Below are positions 1-10,440 of a stretch of 64,000 nucleotides of DNA, piece after piece (the first letter of the stretch is position 1; the number at the start of each line of letters is the position of its first letter). The stretch covers positions 31,251,667 to 31,315,666 of the forward strand of contig OY294051.1 of NCBI GenBank assembly GCA_958510825.1, written 5' to 3'. Under the pieces are notes generated by a model. That model ran no database searches. It worked only from the letters and a program-made list of their open reading frames with translations, and was not told the origin of the DNA. Made by a program: the position numbers and the translations under genes. Source of the DNA: Brachypterus glaber (Eukaryota; Arthropoda; Insecta; Coleoptera; Kateretidae).

Positions 1-109
1 TGCTTACGTTACATTAAAAGTCCCTATATTTTTTGCATTATAAACTGACCATCTTGACGATGTATTGCAATACCAAGAGTTTACTTCGACTGGTACACTT
101 TGAGTTTTT

Positions 110-245
110 GTCCCTGGTATTGTTTTCCAATTTTAATGTTTTCAAAAATTTGGGAAAGCCTTGTATTCGTGCCAAATTGTTTTTTTTTCGTTTTATTACG
201 TTTTATGTGGATATAAATCAATCTCGAGCAAAAAAAAAAAATTGC
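110..245 (+). repeat. Fragment of interspersed family I3
   Basis: This stretch matches 63114-63238 (same strand) and the reverse complement of about 43700-43800. The shared landmarks are GGAAAGCCTTG, ATTCGTGC and GACGTTTTATGT-like text followed by ATAAATCAA and an A-run. Only the 5' part of the family is present here; the downstream GTCTGTC and ACGATAACTTAAG blocks seen in other copies are missing. No coding capacity is evident. Confidence 0.6.
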
Positions 246-1130
246 ACAGTCCTGCAAATTTTAACTTTTTTTCTGCTTCATGGATGAGAATATATGATTT
301 TGAATAATATGAGCATATGAGTTCAAATCCCAACCTTTTTTTTAACCCTTTTTATTTTTTTGGGTTTAAATAATTTTAACTTGCAATTAATAAATATTTG
401 CAAAAATTCAATATACCATCCACTGTAGAGAGTATATAATGGAATGCGTAGCATTACAAATCTTCACGGCCTGGTTTTAATTAAAAATCAGCATAGCATA
501 GATTGTGTATATGATATTTAAGTCTATAAATCAGCAGTGCGTTTATCAGGAATGTTGTTCAAAACAAATGATAAATTACCAGGCTACGTGATGGGAAAAC
601 AATTAATAAAAGTTTTAAGTAGTTATAACACTTTTCAAACTTTTTTTATTGATTCAAAAACAATTGGAAATACTCGGAAATACGAGAAAATTAAAAGGTA
701 ATGAAGTTTAAACAGGTATTTTCAGGGGAAAATACAAAATTTATTGTTTCCAATTTTATTATAAATATAATATAATATTAATATTTAAAATTTTAGGCTG
801 CCTACATTTAGAATCCCTGAATAAAGTGAGATTAACCCAAATTAGGTGATGAGATATAAATGCTGCTGCTAAAAAACAATACTTACGTCTATAGATAGTG
901 TTTAGCATTTTTTTTCCAAACATTTTGCTTTCAAAGAGTAAAAAGAATTGAAAAAAAATTGACCCCCTTGCCTTACTCCTATTTTTACCAGAAACAATTC
1001 CAAATTTTAATTCTTTAACTCTTGTTTTACTTTTCTATAGGGGAAAGTATTTGAAGTTGATCTAAATTATATGATAAAATTCTTAACCTAATATTTTAAA
1101 GAAAAATTAAAAATCACAAATACTAGCTGT
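246..1130. other. AT-rich DNA without recognisable gene
   Basis: No credible coding frame is visible. The only recognisable piece is at about 408-470, where AATATACCATCCACTGT and the following bases recur at 35328-35345, suggesting the relic end of the element at 35110-35355. Confidence 0.5.
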
Positions 1131-1575
1131 ACACTGTAAAAACTGAATGTGAAATAATGTAAAAATACATTAATTTACATAGTACACTAACTATACTGGA
1201 CTATATATAATTCATGAATTTATGTAAAAATGTGTAAAAAGAATTAATTTTGTGTAAAAAAAGTGTACAATATGCAAAATATATCTATTACGAACTATGT
1301 AATTTTTAACATGCCGGTCTATGTCAACATATTATCATTTACGGACCATCTAATTTATTTTTACCGCGTAGAGAAAATACCCACTTTGTAAAAAATACCC
1401 ATAATTCTGTGTAAATATGATTCAGTGCTGATTCATGTAAAATTTACAAATTTGACATGTAATTTTACATGTACTGTTCATATAAAGTTGTAAAATAACA
1501 TGTAAAATTGTAAAATTATATGTAAAACCTAGTAAAATTTACATGCGGAATTATGTGTAATTACATACTGCAAAA
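1131..1575. repeat. TGTAAAA-rich repeat region
   Basis: The segment opens with ACACTGTAAAAACTG and is built from many variants of ATGTAAAATTGTAAAA. The same words occur inside the MITE-like element at 34490-34678, so this is probably a longer, decayed relative. A matching inverted right end was not found here. Confidence 0.45.
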
Positions 1576-1689
1576 AGGTTAACAAAGATAGAGAACATTA
1601 GTAATAATTAATTTAGAACTATCTGGGCATTTAGTCCAGTCAAAGATTAAAATTTATTTAATTTAATTTCATGTAAATTGCAACAAATG

Positions 1690-2409
1690 CACACGGGCTG
1701 ATATTTTAAAGGGTAGTAGTTGATAGTAACAGATACTCCTGTTAGTTTTTTACCGGGTGATTTGCTTAAGGGATGTCCGCTAACTTGAATTTTAGGGTTA
1801 AGTGCGGTTATCTCGCTAAATATGCATCTTACTACAAAAGTCCATAGCCATGTTGGAGGTGAAATGGTTTTTTCGATTTTTCAGCCAAATTATTCATCGG
1901 AGAATGAAAGTGGTTATTAACTAACTTGTAGCTCTTGAAATTTTCTTTAAGTTTTATATGTTATGAATTTTCATATTCATATTTTTGTACGGTTACAGAG
2001 GGCGCAACTTAACTTTCAGCGCCCACTGTTACAGTAACCTTATCAAAATACTTATGAAAATTCATTACATATTATTGTATATAAAACTTATAGCGAATTT
2101 CAAGAGATGCAAGTTTGTTTATAACCACTTTTATCCTCCGATAAATAATATGGCTGAAAAATCAAATAAGACCTCGAAAAAAAAACAATTTCACCCCAAC
2201 ATGGCCATTTTTAAATATTTGTATTTAATATATTAAAAAAATGATCCAAACAAAAATTTCTGAAAACGCTATTAACAAAATTGGTATTATGCATTTTTAT
2301 CGTAAGATGCATATTTAGCGAGATAGCCGCACTCACCCCTAAAATTCAAGTTAGCAGAAGTCTTCTGTTACTATTCAGTACTACCCTTTAAAATATCAGC
2401 CCGTGTGTA
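1690..2409. mobile_element. Palindromic (foldback/MITE-like) element, 720 bp
   Basis: The left arm begins CACACGGGCTGATATTTTAA and the right arm ends with its reverse complement. Pairing continues inward through AACTTGAATTTTAGGG, TCTCGCTAAATATGCATCTTA, the CATGTTGG and CAGCCA segments, to a GC-rich loop around 2003-2030 (GGCGC...GCGCC). The left arm carries about 30 extra bases near 1740-1775. Target-site duplication is not obvious. The ORF at 1985-2236 lies across the fold and is not a gene. Confidence 0.8.
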
Positions 2410-2689
2410 TTTTAAAAGTGCAATTTCAAAATAGGAATTCCTCCGAGGAATTTCTTCGATTTGACTGGTCTAATTCTCTTTTGGCTCATACAGCACAACT
2501 CAAAGTATAACAATAAATGTTTTCCTAAGTTGTATTTTATTTAGAAATAATATAAAGTTAGATATGTAAAATTTACTTGAAATATGCATTTTATATATTT
2601 TATATTTTATTCTTTGAAGTACGATAGAATTGTGAAAACAGTTTTTGTTTTCAAAGAGAATCAAATTTAAACATTCAAATTCAGGAAAT
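2410..2689. other. AT-rich spacer
   Basis: Nothing recognisable is seen in this short AT-rich stretch. Confidence 0.4.
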
Positions 2690-2960
2690 AGTTATTTATG
2701 ACAAAAGAACGAAAAATATTGTTCAGGTCGATTACGGAGATTGCCAGCCAAACTCGATTGTATCTATAAACAGCACTTTTTGCACAATAAATGAGAACGA
2801 AAATTTGTTTTTTTTGGCCCAGACCTGAAAGTAAAATTTTCCACGTTGATTGTTTAATGATATTAAAACTGATAGTGTTGCTCGTAATATTGAAAATGAT
2901 GAAATTGGAAAGCGTATTTTTTTTTTCAAAATTACAAATTTATTAACAATAATTGTAAAT
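2690..2960 (-). repeat. Interspersed family I4 fragment
   Basis: Text such as GTTATTTATGA, CGAAAAAT, TTACGGAGATTG and ATTGTATCTA with a CACTTTTT block recurs, rearranged, at 47710-48030, and in part at 28036-28310 and 28720-28850. It appears to be a decayed interspersed repeat; no transposase or RT coding is visible. Confidence 0.4.
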
Positions 2961-4211
2961 AAATTACACTAGGCGACACGGTTTCTTGCCTTGACTGGAT
3001 TCATATGTTTTTTAACTAATTTTGAGTCGCTGAGATCCAATATGGTCACAGAATGTTTCTTTTACCTCAGGTTTCTGAGAAACGCCAAAAAGCATCACTA
3101 AGGGGTCAAAAATTAACTAACATTTTGTTACATAATACGGTCCTTAAGTAATAAAGTGATATTTTTAGGATGTAAAACCATTAAAAACACGAAAAGAAAT
3201 AAGCAGTATTGTTTTTTATAAATTATTTTTAAATTGGATTAATTGCCTTTAAGAAAATTTAAAAAATAAGACGTGCTGGATTTTTTTAAGGTCAAATTCG
3301 AATTCTTCGCCTTTAAATTGTTAAGAAAAATATGTTTTTTGCGCTCGGAAAAAAGTTTACACCGTGTGCTTTAATGTTATTGCTTTTTCATTTATTTACT
3401 TTTTACGAACAAACTAAGCAAAATAAAATATTTGTATAAATATTTTTGTAGACAATTTTATAATCTACAAATTAAGTCTTATAATATTTTTATACATATT
3501 TGATAGTTTTGCCACAGATGAGCAATTAAGTATAGTCTGCACTTTAATTTTAAGCTTTTTATTTTTTTTTCGCTTTTTTACTGTGAGAGTAGATCCTTCG
3601 CATATGGATTTTTGAATTCCTCATATTTTTCTTAATAACATTAAAATATTTAAAATCCTACTTTTTTTTTTAATTTTGAAAAAAAAAACGTCATTATTTC
3701 CTGGACTTAAATTTCAAAAATGTGAGGTGCTGGATTTGTTCTAAGGTTAGATTCGGGTTTTACGACCTCGAATTAGTAAGAAAAATTTACTCTCCGATCG
3801 GGGCAAAAAAAGTTGCGATTTGTTGCCTAGTTTAATTATAGTGTGATACGAAGAATTTTTTTTAAGATTTAAAAACAAAATACACACAATACAATTAAAC
3901 TGAAATTCCCCTGAGTTTGGGAAAATAGACTCGCCCGGGACCGCGTCCGACTGTCCTGGTAAGTCAAAACAAATGTTATAAAATATTCTTAGTAGAATAA
4001 TGTAAGTGAATTATTCTTACTGTAATAACAATTTGATTGGACAAAAAATTACACGTGTTCAAAAATACTGTTTAATCATTTGTTAATGAAGACGTTAAAA
4101 AATATTCATAAATAAAAAATAAAGGCATCGATAATTCTTTCTCATCTTTTGAATAATTTGACGTAAAAATATAAAACTCAATTTTTGCATAAATATAGCT
4201 TTTTGCATAAA
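2961..4211. other. AT-rich DNA with a degenerate direct repeat
   Basis: Two related blocks near 3270-3355 and 3725-3805 share GTGCTGGATTT, a GGTCAAATTCG/GGTTAGATTCG segment, TTAAGAAAAAT or TAGTAAGAAAAAT, and a CTCGG or ATCGG end. They are about 455 bp apart, in the same orientation. No gene is seen. Confidence 0.45.
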
Positions 4212-5388
4212 TACACGGTGTATTTGAAATAGGGTCGGAAGATGGTTTTACATCATAAAAAATGACAAAAAGTTCCTATAAACATATGTCTAAAAATGCG
4301 TCATAAGGGAGCTACGCCCCTTTGAAAGTGGCTAAAAAAATCGGTTTTTATTTAATAACTCAGGAACCCTTTGAGATATATTAACGAGGTTTTGCACGTG
4401 AATTAATCCTAATAAGGCCCATCTTTGTATGTAATTTTCACGTACTTATTTAAACCAGGGGTGTGCGAAACGGGGGGGGCTTATCAGTTTTTTGTCCCAA
4501 ACTTTTTTCTGTGTAACTTTTTTGCAATTTTATTTTTGAAATATGATTCCCCAGGTCAAAATACATAAAAAAGGTACTCTTGTTGTAATACTGTAGGATT
4601 AATTGTTTTCGAGAAAAATTCATTTGAAGGTGAAATTCCACGGTTCGAGGACGAAAAATTAAATACTAAAATGTTGAAAACCAAAACTTTAATGATGCAG
4701 GGCGAATGTACATTAAAAACTAAGAAAAAAACCTCATATACAGGTACTTCCAAAAATGAATCCTAATGGAGCTATGGTCTCCTAAATATGCACCATTTTT
4801 AAAGGGCTATGGTAGCTTTAAAAGCGTTTTTTCGAACTACATGTATGGAAACTTTTTTTCTTAGCTTTTGATGTAGAATAACATTGCATCATTAAAATTT
4901 TGGTTTTCGACATTTTAGTATTTAATTTTTCGTCATCGAACAGTGAAATTTCACCTTCAAATTAACTTTTCTCGAAAACGGTTAATCCTACAGTATTACA
5001 ACAAGAGTACATTTTTTATGTATTTTGACCTGACCTTTTTTATGTATTTTAAAAATAAAATTGCAAAAAAGTTACACAGAAAAAAGTTTGGGACAAAAAA
5101 CTGATAAGGACCCCCCTTTTCGCACACCCCTGGTTTAAATAAGTACGTGAAAATGACATACAAAGATGGGCCTTATTAGGATTAATTCACGTGAAAAAAC
5201 CTCGTTAATATATCTCAAAGGGTTCCTGAGTTATTAAATAAAAACCGATTTTTTTAGCCAATTTCAAAGGGGCGTAGCTCCCTTATGACGCATTTTTAGA
5301 CATATGTTTATAGGAACTTTTTGTCATATTTTATCATGTAGAATCACCTGTTAAAATTTCCGACCCTATTTCAAATACACCCTGTATA
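4212..5388. mobile_element. Palindromic element family A, complete copy (A1)
   Basis: A 1.18 kb near-perfect foldback. The left end reads TACACGGTGTATTTGAAATA and the right end is the complement (CAAATACACCCTGTATA). Arms of about 550 bp pair throughout, including the AAAAAGTTCCTATAAACATA, GGGAGCTACGCCCC and CCAGGGGTGTGCGAAA blocks, around a centre near 4800. It ends in TA on both sides, as Tc1/mariner-type elements do. No transposase is encoded. Related pieces are at 26076, 32567, 36398 and 59425. Confidence 0.85.
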
Positions 5389-5540
5389 ACTTCTTGCATA
5401 AATATAACTCTTTTGCATAGATATATTTCTTTTCATAATAAGAATTGTTTAATATTCAAATAGAGAAGAAATTCTTATAAGCGTTGCTTTTAGAAATTGC
5501 ATTGTTTAATTTATATTCTGTGTTATCTAATTAGCCAAAG
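5389..5540. other. Short AT-rich spacer with GCATAAATATA motif
   Basis: TTGCATAAATATAACT and relatives occur on both sides of element A1 (4175-4212 and 5394-5425), a short degenerate direct repeat that A1 may have entered. Confidence 0.4.
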
Positions 5541-5589
5541 TTCTGTGGTTTAATGAGTCCTATTCAAATTAGAATCTATTCTGCAGGTC

Positions 5590-5745
5590 CGCCAGGAAAG
5601 GGCCCTTGTTGTCGGTGCCGAACTTTTAGAGCGTATTGTTGCATTATTCAGAACGATTCCGCGGTTGAAAAAGTTTAATCCGAATGTAGGAAGCCAAAAA
5701 ACGGCAAAAAACAATTTGAGAAACATTATTATTCTCAACTCAAAG
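5590..5745 (+). other. Possible unidentified coding relic
   Basis: A GC-richer island follows a CTGCAG that could serve as a splice acceptor. On the plus strand it reads openly (QERALVVGAELLERIVALF, then RTIPRLKKFNPNVG). The amphipathic helical look and base composition differ from the flanks. No donor is seen and no family is recognised. The minus strand is open too, so the strand is uncertain. It may be an exon, an old transposon piece or chance. Confidence 0.2.
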
Positions 5746-5749
5746 TTGC

Positions 5750-7230
5750 AACTTTTAATGATTTTTCAAAATGAAAAATCTAAGAATAAAGAACCTTTTA
5801 ATGGAAAACAACGAACTTAACCATGATATCATCATAATAATAATATAACATTTAGGAAGAAGGTTATAACCCTTAAATAACTTTTGGCTTTTTTACCTCA
5901 GTGTAAAACATCATAAAACAACGATTACTTCTAAAAATCCACCAGATATTACATATGCATTTTTTTATATTCGGTATATACCCCCACTTTCATTTTAACG
6001 ATTCGGTCCCCGACGGTTGAATGCAAAGTTTGGAAGGAATAACTAACCGCCAACAACAAAACGGTCGATGCCTTGATTCCAACCGATCTGGAATGAAAAG
6101 TTTGAGTACAAAGTCAGAAAGTGTACAAAGTACACTTTTTGTTCCTATTGTTGTGATGTGGATTTTTCTGTTATAGCCGAGCGGTTAATTATAACTTTTA
6201 TTTTTTAACTTAGGTTGGTCATCCAATCTTCTATCGTATAGTTGAAGTATACCCGAGCGGAGAATATACTTAATATACCACCAGTTACCACTTTCATTAC
6301 TTTATTAGGACGCTGTAAGTTCTAGAGAGATGGCGCTTTGGAAACAGATTAAAACAATAACTTCTTAACTTAGAAATAATATATTAAATAAATGTGATTA
6401 AATTCTTGAAGAACATGAAAGATTAATTCTCACTTCTAAGTACTACTTCTATGCAAAGCTCCTAAATTCTAATTTCCATTATATAGTAGTTTGCCATTAA
6501 ATATTTCTAGATTAAATAATTGTATGTTTGGTTTCCAACTTTTCACCATAATTTTCAAAGCCCAAATTATTCTAACAGTGTAGATAGAAAATCAAACCCG
6601 AATAAAATTTGAAAATATTTTAAGTGTTTAAACTAAAAATGTTAATAAGTGTCCAAAATCGCGTTATGAATATTAACATTAAAAATATAAGTCCCAAAAA
6701 TTTTTAAAGTTAAAAAAAGAGAATTTTTAATCAAAGAATAATTCTTTAAATTATTATTACCAGGTGGATAACATATCCCCTGTTTTTTCACTGGTTTCAC
6801 ATTTCACTTGACTTGACACTTTTTAGTTAATTAGAAGAGACTGATTAAAATTTAAGGTTTATAGTCTTTAAAAACCCATAAATTACAATTAGGCATTATG
6901 AGGTCAGGATGATCATATGATTCTAGGTGGGGTTCGGGCAAGAATATCTAAATTCCCCACTACCAGAGGTCAACGATTTTACTTAGAGGGGTCCGAACAG
7001 AAATCGAAAATATCCGACGTTATTCACGCTTGTTTTTAAGAACCAGATCTTATAGACTATGTATATTAAAATAAAATTATTTTTAATTCATTTTACAATA
7101 TTAAAAATTTTACGCTTCATAACACTATACATGCCAAATTTAAAGTTTCTGGAAATATATGAAAATTTGCAAACATGCTTGTTTGGTTGCGAAAATAAAG
7201 TCCCATTTATTAAACTTAAAAATCCCCTTT
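5750..7230. other. AT-rich DNA without recognisable gene
   Basis: No coding frame or repeat structure was recognised. A TAGCCGAGCGG string near 6176 resembles a tRNA A box but has no partner B box. Confidence 0.4.
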
Positions 7231-7235
7231 CTCAG

Positions 7236-7375
7236 GTATAAATAAAGCACCAGGTCCGGACAGTGAGAAAAGCTCGGAGAAACCACATCCCTAAAAAATC
7301 GAATGGAGTCCGAAGACCATAAAAGGGAGCATAATTTCGTTCCCCATTTCAAAAACCAGGATACCTGTAAACTAA
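7236..7375 (+). pseudogene. Relic of non-LTR reverse transcriptase (N-terminal RT motif)
   Basis: One frame reads NKAPGPDSEKSSEKPHP, a stop, then IEWSPKTIKGSIISFPISKT. The NKAPGPDG block followed about 20-30 residues later by EW..sII.PI.K is the typical start of the fingers region of non-LTR reverse transcriptases. The piece has an internal stop and no YADD-type motif, so it is a short dead fragment. Assignment rests on this motif pair only. Confidence 0.45.
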
Positions 7376-7689
7376 ATCTCTTAAAGTGTCATAAAATACA
7401 AAAATTTCCTATTTTGACACCAAATTGTAAAATAAGTGACAATTTGGGCCCTTTTTGACGGAAGTCCACATGTATTATGTGGGTACAATATACAAGAATA
7501 GTTATAATTAAAGTTGTTTAAACGTATGTTTCTTGGTGTCAAAAGTTATGTTTGCCAAAGTAGATAGTAATTTGTTTGCACGATAAACATTTGCAGGCAC
7601 TGGATGCATATACACACATAGAAAAAAATATTAAGTATTTGTGATTTTTCTCCACTCCCGTGCGGCCCCGCGGGGGTGAGGTGGTAAAT

Positions 7690-8115
7690 ACTTTTTTCTA
7701 TTTTGCGATTCTTATAAGCTCATAATCACACGCATTTTGCGTGTTCTTATAGGCCCATAAGAGGTCTGTACTTTTTGTTCTTTTGGGTTGGCAACAGACC
7801 TGGCCTATTGCTTGACGTTTTCCGTGGAAATGTCAATGTCGCTTTAAAGTTGAATTTTGTACAAAATTTTGTGTTTAGATTATTTATACCATGTTAAAAT
7901 TGTGGCTTGGTGTGGCAGTGAAAAGGAGAAGTGATGACTATAAAATTTATCAAAATATTATTTGTTCTTAGAATTTTAAACATGGTGTAAACTGTAATGC
8001 CAATCCAAAACAAAAATCCCTAGTACTTTAGAAAACTCGCCGCAAGCGGCTCGTTTTCTAAACTTGTACTCGTGCGCTAAGAACGTATGTTATGAAACTA
8101 GTACTTTAATATACT
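7690..8115 (+). repeat. Interspersed family I2, near-complete copy
   Basis: This copy runs from CTTATAAGCTCATAATCACA to GTACTTTAATATACTATT. It contains the short palindrome CACGCATTTTGCGTG, GGCCCATAAGAGG and the hairpin AACTCGCCGCAAGCGGCTCG. The same sequence is at 50461-50963 and 33665-33990 on the opposite strand, and is split around 14304-16482. No ORF is conserved between copies, so it is probably a non-autonomous element. Confidence 0.75.
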
Positions 8116-8117
8116 AT

Positions 8118-8490
8118 TAAATGTTTTCAATATTTTTGTCAAAATTGATATATAAGGGGTTTTTGGAGTTGAAGAAACTGAATCTGATAATAAAGTTTTT
8201 CTAATACCACCCCCGGGGCAGTTTTCGTGAAAATTTGTTATATTGGGGTTTTTGAGGTTGCTGAAAGTGAATCTGACAATAAAAAATTCTAACACCACCC
8301 CTGAGGGGCGGGGGGTAGTTTTCGTGAAAATTGGTCTACTGGGGTTTTTGATATTGCCAAAACTGAATCTTAAAACACATTTTTTCTAAATCCACCCCCT
8401 GAGGGGCGGAGGTAGTTTTCTTGAAAATTGCTATATAGGGGTTTTTAAGGTTGCTAAAAGTAAATCTCATAATAAAAAATCAATTTCACG
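8118..8490 (+). repeat. Tandem repeat, about 105 bp unit, 3.5 copies
   Basis: Each unit reads roughly GAAAATTGCTATATAGGGGT, a TTTTGAGGTTGCTGAAA segment, AATCTGATAATAAA, TTCTAA, then CCACCCC(C)TGAGGGGCGG and GGTAGTTTTC. The same unit forms a two-copy array at 63437-63640 at the end of a family I3 copy, so the array belongs to that family. Confidence 0.7.
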
Positions 8491-8894
8491 CACGGAGGTG
8501 AAAAATGGGAAAGCGTTTTTACTGGGCAGTGTATTTAAATTATACTCTTTTCTTCCCGATATCGAGACAAGACGAAAAATCTCGATTCTGGTGGAACCCT
8601 AAGCACTAGCTGGATACAGGCTTGTATTGGTTAGATGGTCACTTCAATCATTGCCCGAAAACCACAAGGGAGTTTGATGCGTTAAGCCAGAAATGCGGGG
8701 GAAACCTACCGTATCGAGTAGTTATGTGAAAATTGCTTTTTTTCCAGTCAGATTACTCTTTTAAATTAAAGTTAATTTTACGTCAAATGAAGGTTTAATT
8801 TCCAAATGGCATAACTTAATAATCTCCTTTTTGCTGGGCTTTTATATGTTTATTGCCCTTATAGGGTGGTCCTTATTTTAGGTTTTCTTTTTAC
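8491..8894. other. Unassigned segment, partly GC-richer
   Basis: Positions 8555-8720 are GC-richer than their surroundings (GGTGGAACCCTAAGCACTAG; ATGCGGGGGAAACCTACC). No open frame, tRNA fold or known family was recognised. Confidence 0.3.
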
Positions 8895-9725
8895 TTTCTC
8901 ATACGAGAAAGTATTGCGATAGAAAAAAAACAAGAAATTTTTAATTTGTTTCTGAAACGTCGAGAAAAATCAATATAAGCAGCAACAAAAATGATGTATG
9001 TCTGTCGGTAGGTCTGTCTGTCTATCTATATCCACGATAACTTAAGAACGCTTTGAGCTAGCGACTTGAAATTTTGGTATGCAGTTGTAATTTTATATTA
9101 TCTTGGATATGTTTGTATTTCAGCAAAATGGGTTGGGGGAAAGGGGGGGGGGTTAATCTTCTTTTTAGTTGTAATTTTGTTATTATTTACAATAGAAGAA
9201 AAAATATAAAACACATAAAACGTTGAATAAAACTACATAAAAAATCTTATTATCATTTTTTCCATCGCCCCCGCTCTCCCCCAAAATGTAAAAAAAATCT
9301 TTCTAGACATAACTTTCTTGTTATTCACAACAGAAGAAAAATTTAAAAACCACATGAAAAGATAAAATAAAATTATATACAAAAAGTAATTATCTTTTTT
9401 ATAACTCCCCCCTTCCAAATGTAAAAAAACTTCTTTATTATTATCACAATAGGAATAAATTTAAGAACCACCTAAGAGGTAAAATAAAATTACATAAAAA
9501 ATGTTAATATAATTTTTTTCCATAACCCCCCTCAACTCAAAAGTTAACAACTTGTTTTTGGACATAACTTTTACTAATATTCCGAACAGAAGAAAAATTT
9601 TAAAACCTCCTAAAAGGTAAAATAAAATTACACAAAAAATGTTAGTATCATTTTTCCATGACCCCTTTCTCTCTCCCCAAAATGTTTCTGGACATAACTT
9701 TTTTTATGAGAAAGTATTCTCGCTC
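8895..9725 (+). repeat. Family I3-like repeat with 125-140 bp tandem units
   Basis: ATACGAGAAAGTATTGCG opens and ATGAGAAAGTATTCTCGC closes the segment. After a GTCTGTC block it carries ACGATAACTTAAGAACGCTT and GACTTGAAATTTTGGTATGC, shared with 63290-63335 and 43610-43660. From about 9160 to 9705 there are four to five units. Each has an ACATAACTTTnTTnTTATT-like start, ACAGAAGAAAAATTTAAAA, TAAAATAAAATTACA and a C-rich CCCC block, spaced 123-139 bp apart. Confidence 0.65.
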
Positions 9726-9967
9726 ATTCGATACGGCTGGTTTCTTTTTAGAAATATTTTCTGTCTTAGTACGATCGTACGCATTTCAAATAAATAATTA
9801 TAATTGAACGTGCTGCGCCATACATGTATAAAAAAAATAACCCTGTGTTAGCGCCTTCGCCAAAATTTGAAAATTAGGTTAAAACTTGTATAAACCCCAA
9901 GATTGACCCTCGTAAGTTAATTTTTAGAGACCTGGATAGTGGCTTACGCGGGTTTGGGTGGAATTAA

Positions 9968-10113
9968 GGCATATCCACAGCCTCGCATAACATGCATAGT
10001 ACATAAGAATGCGATACAGTGATTGGCTTTCAAGATACATGACGGCACATCAAGCCAATCACGGCATGGCATTCTTATGTACTATGCGTGTTATGCGAGG
10101 CTGTGGATATGCC
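9968..10113. mobile_element. Short palindromic MITE, 146 bp
   Basis: Arms of about 45 bp begin GGCATATCCACAGCCTCGCA and are complementary across the element with one mismatch. A smaller inner pair, GATTGGCT...AGCCAATC, extends the hairpin. No target-site duplication was identified. Confidence 0.8.
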
Positions 10114-10440
10114 CTTTGATACAATTTTGGTGATACTATGCAAATACGCACGGAAAGACAAAATTAAGTCTGCCTAAGTATACAGGTTTATTTGTATCGC
10201 ATATTAAATATTAGGGTAAGTTGGGTAATGGTGCGCAGTGGGTAACCGTGCGGACCACCGAAAATTCATATTACGAGGTATTCTGAGACATCTCTGGCAT
10301 CCATGCTTGAGGGGCGTGTCTAACAATTCGGTACCACCAAAAACGGCGACTGACAAACGAAAGTTGTTCACAATAGAAAGAAGTATTTTTTGTGCAACAA
10401 ACATTCTGTTAATTTACGAACCACAGTCCCAATTTATATA
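10114..10440. other. Unassigned, GC-richer stretch
   Basis: Bases 10205-10400 are open on both strands and GC-richer (for example GTGCGCAGTGGGTAACCGTG). No protein family was recognised and the two overlapping ORFs cannot both be real, so this is left unassigned. Confidence 0.3.

Noticed and set aside
6170..6190. tRNA A-box-like TAGCCGAGCGG
   Set aside because: No B box at the right distance and no cloverleaf; a single short match is expected by chance.
8025..8085. GCCGCAAGCGGC hairpin as a transcription terminator
   Set aside because: It is a conserved internal part of interspersed family I2 in a eukaryotic genome; no gene precedes it.
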